Below, piece after piece: positions 53,189-59,571 of a DNA stretch of 64,000 bases. The position numbers and the translations under genes were made by a program. Source of the stretch: an uncultured Treponema sp. (lineage in GTDB: Bacteria; Spirochaetota; Spirochaetia; Treponematales; Treponemataceae); NCBI GenBank assembly GCA_947165895.1, contig CAMVCB010000005.1, forward strand, positions 186,001 through 250,000. The letters are read 5' to 3'. Position 1 is the first letter of the stretch; every line of letters starts with the position of its first letter. The notes beneath the pieces were generated by a model that saw nothing but the letters and a program-made list of their open reading frames with translations, searched no databases and was not told the DNA's origin.

Positions 53189-53935
53189 ATGAAGAATTTT
53201 GATTACAGCGTCATTTATTCGGATGAGGATATTGTAGTTTTAAACAAGCGCTCCGGCATTTTGATTGCGGCAGACCGCTATGATCCTGAAGCCCCTCGCC
53301 TTGACCTTTTGGCAGAAAAAGAATTCGGCAAGCTCTATGCCGTTCACAGAATTGACAAGGACACTTCCGGCCTGATTATTTATGCGCGTAATCAGGAAGC
53401 CCATAAAAATCTTTCCATGCAGTTTGAAAAGCGCCAAGTTCACAAAACTTATCATGCTCTTGTTTATGGTCATCCTCTCTGGCAAGATTTGAAGGTAAAG
53501 CTTGCCCTCAAGCCCGATGGAGATGCCCGCCACCGCACAGTTGTTGATAAAAAATTCGGAAAGCCAAGTGAAACTGATTTTCGTCTGATTGGCAGCTGCG
53601 GACAATACAGCTGGATTGAGGCTAAGCCTTTAACAGGCCGTACCCACCAGATTCGCGTTCACCTTGCGGCAAACGGACTGTGCATTGTGTGTGATCCTCT
53701 TTACAGCGGTAATCAGAAGCCCCTTCGTCTTAGTGAAATTAAAAAGAACTGGCGGGGTGATGAGGAAGAAGAACGTCCTTTATTAAGCAGACTTGCCCTT
53801 CACGCATATAAAATTGAATTTACCCATCCCAAATCGGGCGAAAGGGTGAGCTTTACCGCCCCTTATCCCCGTGACATGGAAGCCGTAAGAAAGCAGTTTG
53901 CAAAGATTTACGGAGTAGACAGTACTGCTGAGTAA
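53189..53935 (+). CDS. RluA-family RNA pseudouridine synthase
   Basis: 248 residues. It isomerises uridine to pseudouridine in rRNA or tRNA. HRIDKDTSGLIIYARN contains the catalytic Asp in RIDxxTSG. KRQVHKTYHALVYG and LTGRTHQIRVHLAANGLCIVCDPLY are standard family segments. The N-terminus has no S4 domain, so it is a short RluA-type enzyme; the target base is not predictable. A 29-nt fragment of the CCACAGAT repeat separates it from the omptin gene. Confidence 0.93.
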   Translation: MKNFDYSVIYSDEDIVVLNKRSGILIAADRYDPEAPRLDLLAEKEFGKLYAVHRIDKDTSGLIIYARNQEAHKNLSMQFEKRQVHKTYHALVYGHPLWQDLKVKLALKPDGDARHRTVVDKKFGKPSETDFRLIGSCGQYSWIEAKPLTGRTHQIRVHLAANGLCIVCDPLYSGNQKPLRLSEIKKNWRGDEEEERPLLSRLALHAYKIEFTHPKSGERVSFTAPYPRDMEAVRKQFAKIYGVDSTAE

Positions 53936-53942
53936 TTTTTTC

Positions 53943-53971
53943 GCCACGGATTTTTACGGATGAGCACGGAT
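53943..53971 (+). repeat. Fragment of the CCACAGAT-type repeat family
   Basis: GCCACGGAT, TTACGGAT and GAGCACGGAT stand in a row, similar to the left ends of the elements at 24701 and 33548. The ATG of the omptin gene (53960) is part of it. Confidence 0.6.
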
Positions 53972-54955
53972 ATAACAGGAATTTTAAGGAAAGTATTGTT
54001 TTTTCTCTTTTTGATGTTTGCTTTTACTGGCAAAATCTCTGCTTTTGACTTATTTCAGTTTTCGGTGGCACCAAAGTACGCTCTGCATAACGGGCAGTTA
54101 AATGAATACGTCCTTTATAAAAACGGAAATAATCTGAGTGAACTGAACTGGGAAATCAAAAATATCAGTCTGCTTGGTTTTAATGCCACTATGAGCTGGG
54201 AGATGATTCTTCTGGAAGCTGAATGTATGTGGGGCTTTCCTAAAGCCAGCGGCAATATGTTGGACTCAGACTGGCTCAATTCCTCTAACTATGGAATGAA
54301 AACTGATTATTCGGAAAGCTCCAATAGAGTCGATTATCTGGGGGATTTAGAACTGCGGATGGGGGTAAATATCAAAACCTGGGATTTCCTTCATATCATT
54401 CCATACGGCTGTATTTCTTACAGCAAAATATGTTTTGAGGCAGAAAATGGATATGGCTGGTATGGTGATTATAAAAATTCAAAAGATGGCCTGAATCATT
54501 ACTGGTCTGATACTGAAGCAAAATATTTGAAATCTGGAACTTTGTGCCCTGTTGATTTTGAAAGGGAAACCTTTAATTACGGGCTGGGCATAAAAAGCAG
54601 CCTTTTGTTGTTTAAAAGATATACCTTTTCCCTGGATTTTTGTCTTGCAATATTTACTCAGATTAATTCAATAGATAAACATTATACTACTATGAACAAG
54701 TCATCATATAACTCTTATCTTGATAAAATGCAGGGCTTTTTTAAAAGCTTTACTATCAGAAGTGAATTTGATGTAAAAATCTGGAAGGGCCTGTCCGCGG
54801 GCGCCGGTTTTAAGTTTGTTTATATCAATCAAACTTTGGGAAATGATTATCACAAATCAAGCTCTGAAACAAAATATTCCCTTGATTCAACAGTCAATGC
54901 TGCTGCTTCCGGCTACTCCTGGAATGTTGAAGCCTTTGTCCGTTATTCCTTCTAG
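53960..54955 (+). CDS. Omptin-family outer-membrane protease
   Basis: 331 residues. A signal peptide (RKVLFFLFLMFAFTGKISA) precedes a 10-strand-barrel-sized protein of about 300 residues ending in Phe. Omptin landmarks are clear: LSELNWEIKN near 59-68 (OmpT LSQLDWKF), GNMLDSDWLNSS with D102 and D104, and SIDKHY with D239 and H241. These match OmpT D83, D85, D210 and H212, so the catalytic set is complete. Omptins cleave between basic residues at the cell surface and need LPS in enterobacteria. The ATG comes from a repeat fragment; an in-frame TTG at 53996, with AAGGA 5 nt upstream, may be the true start but gives a signal peptide without basic residues. It stands alone. Confidence 0.85.
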   Translation: MSTDITGILRKVLFFLFLMFAFTGKISAFDLFQFSVAPKYALHNGQLNEYVLYKNGNNLSELNWEIKNISLLGFNATMSWEMILLEAECMWGFPKASGNMLDSDWLNSSNYGMKTDYSESSNRVDYLGDLELRMGVNIKTWDFLHIIPYGCISYSKICFEAENGYGWYGDYKNSKDGLNHYWSDTEAKYLKSGTLCPVDFERETFNYGLGIKSSLLLFKRYTFSLDFCLAIFTQINSIDKHYTTMNKSSYNSYLDKMQGFFKSFTIRSEFDVKIWKGLSAGAGFKFVYINQTLGNDYHKSSSETKYSLDSTVNAAASGYSWNVEAFVRYSF

Positions 54956-54981
54956 AAAGCAGAGCAAATTTTTTATATTTA

Positions 54982-54995
54982 CGACAACGTTTTAG
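54982..54995 (+). promoter_or_regulatory. Probable LacI-type operator at the repressor promoter
   Basis: CGACAACGTTTTAG matches 12 of 14 positions of the palindromes at 56134-56165 and lies just upstream of the repressor -35 box, suggesting autoregulation. Confidence 0.5.
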
Positions 54996-55004
54996 TATTT
55001 TTTC

Positions 55005-55033
55005 TTTACAAAAGTCTTTTTTGATGTTAAAAA
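55005..55033 (+). promoter_or_regulatory. Promoter of the LacI-type regulator
   Basis: TTTACA (55005-55010), a 17-nt spacer and TAAAAA (55028-55033), 7 nt before the ATG at 55041. No ribosome site is visible: probably leaderless. Confidence 0.4.
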
Positions 55034-55040
55034 AGAAAAT

Positions 55041-56069
55041 ATGGCAGAAGTTACTATCAAGGATATTGCAAAAGAATGCGGGGTTTCATTTTCTACTGTA
55101 AGCAAGTCGCTTAAGGGTAGTTCAGAAATAGGAGAGGCTACAATCCGCCTGGTACAGGAAACTGCAAAAAAAATGGGCTACCGTGCAAACTCTGCTGCCC
55201 GCGAACTCCGTACAAAACGTTCCTATGATATTGGAGTGCTCTTTGAAGATGCAACCGGCAGTGGACTTCAGCACCAGTACTTTGCTTCAATTTTTGATTC
55301 CCTGAATATTTCTGCAAACTCTCTGGGCTATAACATCAGCTTTTTAAATAACGTAAGTCACGAAAAAACCTCCTATCTGAGTCAGGCAAAATACAGGGGC
55401 TTTGACGGCGTTGTAATTGCCAGTATCGACAATTTTAAGCGCCCCGACATTCAGGAACTTATTCACAGCGACATTCCTGTCTGCCTTCTGGATTACACGT
55501 CAAACAGTGACTGTTCATCTGTTCTCAGTGATAACGAAAACGGAATCCGGCAGATAGTTGAATATCTTATTTCTATGGGCCACAAGAAAATAGCTTATAT
55601 TTACGGTGACTCCAGTGATGTAACCAATGTTCGCCTTGATACCTTTTACGAAATTATGAAAGAACATAATCTTCCTGTCCCAAAAGAATACATAATCAAA
55701 GGCATCTACCATGAGCCAAAATCTTCAGAAACTGCAACAAACCGCCTGCTTAAACTTCCTGACCGGCCTACCTGTATTCTCTACCCAGATGATTTTGCAT
55801 ATCTTGGCGGCCTCAAGGCCCTGCATGAGCATAATGTTCTTCCCGGAAAAGATATAAGCACAGTTGGTTATGACGGCATTTTCATGTCCTCTGTTCTGAC
55901 CCCGGCCCTTACTACTTATGCTCAGAATGCCAGGGAAATCGGCAGACAGCTGGCCAGTCTTTTAATTCAGCGCATTGAAAATCCTGCCCTGGACGTTCAG
56001 ATTGTCCGGGTAAAAGGACAGATTAGGGAAGGGCAGACTGTTGTCGATTTAAGACTTTTGTCGAAATAA
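55041..56069 (+). CDS. LacI-family transcriptional regulator of the cellobiose operon
   Basis: 342 residues. The N-terminal helix-turn-helix is TIKDIAKECGVSFSTVSKSL (residues 5-24), followed by the hinge helix region NSAARELRT. The rest is the sugar-binding periplasmic-like core (IGVLFEDATGSGLQHQYFASI, VVIASIDNF, CILYPDDFAYLGGLKAL, DISTVGYDGI). Two perfect operator-like palindromes lie between it and the transporter genes 120 nt downstream, and a 12/14 match lies before its own promoter. It probably represses the operon until cellobiose or a derivative is present; the effector is inferred from the target genes. Confidence 0.92.
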   Translation: MAEVTIKDIAKECGVSFSTVSKSLKGSSEIGEATIRLVQETAKKMGYRANSAARELRTKRSYDIGVLFEDATGSGLQHQYFASIFDSLNISANSLGYNISFLNNVSHEKTSYLSQAKYRGFDGVVIASIDNFKRPDIQELIHSDIPVCLLDYTSNSDCSSVLSDNENGIRQIVEYLISMGHKKIAYIYGDSSDVTNVRLDTFYEIMKEHNLPVPKEYIIKGIYHEPKSSETATNRLLKLPDRPTCILYPDDFAYLGGLKALHEHNVLPGKDISTVGYDGIFMSSVLTPALTTYAQNAREIGRQLASLLIQRIENPALDVQIVRVKGQIREGQTVVDLRLLSK

Positions 56070-56101
56070 CAAAAATTTAGGAAAATTTATAGTTATTTTT
56101 C

Positions 56102-56129
56102 TTGACAGCTGGAAAAAACTTGATAATAT
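56102..56129 (+). promoter_or_regulatory. Promoter of the cellobiose transport operon
   Basis: A consensus TTGACA (56102-56107), 16 nt, then TAATAT (56124-56129). Operators begin 5 nt downstream, where a bound repressor would block RNA polymerase. Confidence 0.75.
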
Positions 56130-56133
56130 TAAA

Positions 56134-56165
56134 CTACAACGTTGTAGAAAGCTACAACGTTGTAG
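56134..56165 (+). promoter_or_regulatory. Tandem LacI-type operators
   Basis: CTACAACGTTGTAG is a perfect 14-bp palindrome with the central CG of LacI-family sites. It occurs twice (56134-56147 and 56152-56165), centres 18 bp apart, placing two repressor dimers on nearly the same DNA face or slightly offset. Confidence 0.88.
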
Positions 56166-56189
56166 TAAAAAAATTGTTAGGAGAATGAC

Positions 56190-57515
56190 ATGAAAAAATT
56201 AGTTTCAGTAGTTGCTGCTGTTGCTATGGTTGGAATGGTTTGCCCATTGTTTGCTGCTAAAAAAGCAAAGACACAGGGTAAAGTATTGAACATTTGTGTT
56301 TGGAATGAAGAGTTCCAGTCACGCTTTAGAGATTATTTCGAAAAAGCTGGAAAACTTCCTTCAGATGTAAAAGTTAACTGGATTATCACACCTAACCAGG
56401 GTTCTGCATATCAGAACAAGCTTGATGAGCTTCTTTTGAACCAGGAAAACGTTTCTGCAGATGAAAAAATTGACCTTTTCCTCGTAGAAGCTGACTACGC
56501 TCTTAAATATGTAGATACACCATATGTTCTTGATGTAAAAAAAGACATTGGTCTTAAAGATGCAGACCTCGCTCAGCAGTACAAATATACAAAAGATGTA
56601 ATGACAGACTCTAAAGGAAAGCTTAAGGGTGTTACATGGCAGGCATGTCCTGGTGGATTCATCTATCGCCGCTCAATTGCTAAGGCAGTTCTTGGAACTG
56701 ATGATCCTGCACAGGTTCAGGCAGCTTTGAGCAACTGGGACAAATTCGATTCAGTTGCAGCTAAAGCAAAGGCTAAGGGATACTTCATGCTCTCTGGTTA
56801 CGATGATGCTTACCGTGTATTCAGCGACAACGTTGGAACTGCATGTGTAAAAGGAAACAAAATCGTAATCGATCCACAGATTAAACGCTGGATTGCTCAG
56901 ACTAAGACTTACACAGACAAGGGTTACAACAACAAGGCTAACCTCTGGTCAAACGAATCATTCAAGGGTGCTGCAAAGAACGGTAAAGTATTCGGATACT
57001 TCGGACCAGCATGGTTCATCGACTTCTGTCTTGCTCCTGCAACACTTGATGACCCTTCAGCTCCTAAAAAGCTTGGAAACGGTTCTTACGGTGACTGGGC
57101 ATTCTGTAAAGGTCCTCAGGGCTTCTCTTGGGGTGGAACCTGGATTTGTGCCGCTGCTGGTTCAGACAACGTAGACCTCATCCGTGACATTATGTACACA
57201 ATGACTTGTGACAAAATCACAATGACAAAGATTGCTAAGGAAGCTTCTGACTTCGTAAACAACGAAGGCGCTATGATCGAAGTTGCTAACTCTGATTATC
57301 AGAACCCATTCCTTGGTGGTCAGAACCACATCAAGATGTTCCTTGATTCTGCAAAATCTATCTCTAAGACTACAATCACAATGTACGATCAGGGATTTGC
57401 CGAGAAGATTCAGGCTGCTATGCAGGACTACTACAACGGTGACGTTGATGAAGCAAAAGCATGGGACAACTTCTACAAGGCTTTGATTGAACTTTATCCT
57501 AACCTCCAAAAGTAA
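56190..57515 (+). CDS. ABC transporter sugar-binding protein, probably cellobiose-specific
   Basis: 441 residues. A signal peptide ends near residue 23 (CPLFAAKKA). LFAA could also be read as a site for ordinary signal peptidase; there is no lipid-box Cys at the right place. The mature part has the extracellular binding protein fold: LNICVWNEEFQSRFRDYFEKAG, NQGSAYQNKLDELL, GVTWQACPGGFIYRRSIAK and YFGPAWFIDFC. Codon choice is strongly biased, a sign of high expression. GGAG precedes the ATG. It is the first gene of the operon. Cellobiose as ligand is inferred from the GH94 enzyme encoded downstream. Confidence 0.92.
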   Translation: MKKLVSVVAAVAMVGMVCPLFAAKKAKTQGKVLNICVWNEEFQSRFRDYFEKAGKLPSDVKVNWIITPNQGSAYQNKLDELLLNQENVSADEKIDLFLVEADYALKYVDTPYVLDVKKDIGLKDADLAQQYKYTKDVMTDSKGKLKGVTWQACPGGFIYRRSIAKAVLGTDDPAQVQAALSNWDKFDSVAAKAKAKGYFMLSGYDDAYRVFSDNVGTACVKGNKIVIDPQIKRWIAQTKTYTDKGYNNKANLWSNESFKGAAKNGKVFGYFGPAWFIDFCLAPATLDDPSAPKKLGNGSYGDWAFCKGPQGFSWGGTWICAAAGSDNVDLIRDIMYTMTCDKITMTKIAKEASDFVNNEGAMIEVANSDYQNPFLGGQNHIKMFLDSAKSISKTTITMYDQGFAEKIQAAMQDYYNGDVDEAKAWDNFYKALIELYPNLQK

Positions 57516-57531
57516 AGTTCATTAATATAGG

Positions 57532-57629
57532 AGGCAGCCGCTGGAAAAAAGGCTGTCTCTAAATTCACCTCTGTGCTGCCTGGAAAGTTCTACAGAACAA
57601 TTAATTACTTTTTAGGCAGCATTTTTTTT
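57532..57629 (+). terminator. Intercistronic attenuator with two alternative stems
   Basis: TGCTGCCT (57574-57581) pairs with AGGCAGCA (57614-57621), followed by a T run, to make a terminator. The same GCTGCCT can pair instead with AGGCAGC at 57532-57538, and GAGGCAGCC can pair with GGCTGTCTC (57551-57559). The structures exclude each other. It would set binding protein to permease ratios. Confidence 0.65.
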
Positions 57630-57678
57630 ACGTCAGGCTTTTTTTTACAAAAGTAATATATTTTTAGGAGTTATCCTT

Positions 57679-58605
57679 ATGGTTAACGAAAAAGGTAAAA
57701 AAATCAGAAAAATTAATTACAACAACTGGGGTTATTTTTTTATTGCTCCTTTCTTTGTTGTATTTATCATTTTTCAGTTGATTCCTCTTATCACTACTAT
57801 TGGAAACAGTTTCTTTGAGAACTATCGCGTAGGTTTAATGCAGGTTGGTCCAACATTCAACGGACTGCAGAATTATCATGAAATTTTCTTTGAAAGCGAT
57901 GTTCCCCGCTATGCACTGAACACATTGATTATGTGGATTTTGGGCTTCCTTCCACAGATTATTTTTTCTCTGCTTCTTTCAATCTGGTTCACAGATACAG
58001 AGCTTCACCTTAAGAAAACTCAATTCTTTAAAACAGTAATTTACATGCCTAACCTGATTATGGCTTCTGCTTTTGCAATGCTCTTCTTTGTTATTTTTGC
58101 AGACGGCGGTCCGGTTAACAGCATTCTTCTTAATATGAATATGATTAATGAACCTGTACGCTTCCTTGTAAAAACAGGAACCGTAAGAGGTCTTATTGCC
58201 TTTATGAACTGCCTTATGTGGTACGGTAACACAACCCTTCTTCTTATGAGCGGTATCATGGGTATTGATAATTCAATTTTTGAGGCAGCACGAATTGACG
58301 GAGCTAACCCGGTTCAGGTTTTCTTCAAGGTAACACTTCCTCAGCTTGCACCGATTTTGATTTACGTTGTAATTACATCCCTTATCGGTGGTATTCAGAT
58401 GTTCGATGTACCTCAGATTTTGACAAACGGAGAAGGTAACCCTAACCGTACATCTATGACTTTGATTATGTATCTGAACAAACACTTGTTCAGCAAGAAT
58501 TACGGTCTTGGTGGTGCTGTTTCTGTTGTGCTCTTTGTAATCACAGCTATTTTGAGCGGTATTGTTTACAAATTTAATATGCAGTCTTATAAGAGAGGTA
58601 AGTAG
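57679..58605 (+). CDS. Sugar ABC transporter permease (MalF type)
   Basis: 308 residues with six membrane segments. IFEAARIDGANPVQVFFKVTLPQLAP (written here in parts: EAARIDGANP and FFKVTLPQLAP) is the EAA loop that contacts the ATPase. GIQMFDVPQILTNGEGNPN near the end is typical of MalF-type sugar permeases. GGAGT precedes the ATG. No ATPase is encoded in this operon, so a shared MsmK-type ATPase must be used. Confidence 0.93.
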   Translation: MVNEKGKKIRKINYNNWGYFFIAPFFVVFIIFQLIPLITTIGNSFFENYRVGLMQVGPTFNGLQNYHEIFFESDVPRYALNTLIMWILGFLPQIIFSLLLSIWFTDTELHLKKTQFFKTVIYMPNLIMASAFAMLFFVIFADGGPVNSILLNMNMINEPVRFLVKTGTVRGLIAFMNCLMWYGNTTLLLMSGIMGIDNSIFEAARIDGANPVQVFFKVTLPQLAPILIYVVITSLIGGIQMFDVPQILTNGEGNPNRTSMTLIMYLNKHLFSKNYGLGGAVSVVLFVITAILSGIVYKFNMQSYKRGK

Positions 58606-58606
58606 G

Positions 58607-59449
58607 ATGACAAGAGCAAGTTTAGCTACAAGACGTTTTATCTGTTATTTTATTTTGGGAGTTCTTTCTTTCTTATCTCTTGCGCCTTTTGTTCTTTTGA
58701 TTTTGAACTCTACAAGACTTCATTCACAGCTTGTAAAAGGCTTCAGCCTTATTCCAGGTCCTTATTTCTTTAAGAATCTGGGTAACCTGCTGGCAAACGA
58801 CAATATTCCAATCCTTTCTGGTTTATGGAACAGTGTAATCGTTTCTATTTTCAATGCCCTTCTTTCAGTTTACTTCAGTGCGATGACTGCTTACGGTATC
58901 CACATGTATAATTTTAAGGGAAAGCGCATTGTTTTCAAGTTTATCATGGCAATTATGATGATTCCTACTCAGGTTACAGCCCTTGGTTTTGTAAAGCTTG
59001 TTACAGGAATCCATATGATTAATACTCTCTGGCCTTTGATTCTTCCTGCAATTGCTGCACCAATCGTTTTCTTCTATATATTACAGTATATGGAATCGGT
59101 TTTGCCTTACTCAATCGTTGAAGCAAGCCGTGTTGACGGATGTAACGAGTTCCTTACATTCAATGTAATCGTTCTTCCAATGATTAAGCCGGCTCTTGCA
59201 GTTCAGGCAATCTTTGCTTTTGTAAGCTCATGGAACAACTACTTTATGCCTGCCTTGATTTTGAGCTCAAAGACAAAAAAGACAATCCCAATTTTGATTG
59301 CCCAGCTTCGTTCAGCTGACTTCATGAAGTTTGACCTTGCTCAGGTTTACATCATGATTTGTGTTGCAATCATCCCGTTGCTTATTGTTTACCTCTTCCT
59401 CTCTCGCTACATCATCGGTGGTGTAACATCAGGTGGAGTAAAAGAATAA
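58607..59449 (+). CDS. Sugar ABC transporter permease (MalG type)
   Basis: 280 residues from the ATG at 58607, chosen because AGAGG stands 9 nt upstream and it begins 1 nt after the MalF-type stop; a longer frame would overlap it. Six membrane segments. The EAA loop is VEASRVDGCNEFLTFNVIVLP. It pairs with the upstream permease to form the channel. The intergenic region after it (59450-59571) holds the inverted copy C of the two-hairpin element. Confidence 0.93.
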   Translation: MTRASLATRRFICYFILGVLSFLSLAPFVLLILNSTRLHSQLVKGFSLIPGPYFFKNLGNLLANDNIPILSGLWNSVIVSIFNALLSVYFSAMTAYGIHMYNFKGKRIVFKFIMAIMMIPTQVTALGFVKLVTGIHMINTLWPLILPAIAAPIVFFYILQYMESVLPYSIVEASRVDGCNEFLTFNVIVLPMIKPALAVQAIFAFVSSWNNYFMPALILSSKTKKTIPILIAQLRSADFMKFDLAQVYIMICVAIIPLLIVYLFLSRYIIGGVTSGGVKE

Positions 59450-59460
59450 GCTTATAATAG

Positions 59461-59547
59461 TGAATCCGTTAAAAAACGAGCTGCGACAGCGGGTCGTTTT
59501 AGGATTAACCTTGAAAAATGCTCCCGCCCGAGACTAGCGAAGGGCGG
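59461..59547 (-). repeat. Two-hairpin element, copy C (inverted)
   Basis: On the minus strand: CCGCCC/GGGCGG hairpin (59524-59547), spacer GAGCATTTTTC (59513-59523), then hairpin 2 with AAAACGA/TCGTTTT arms and outer AATCC/GGATT arms (59462-59506). It lies upstream of the GH94 gene. Confidence 0.75.
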
Positions 59548-59571
59548 TCAAAAAAATAGGAGAACTAACTT

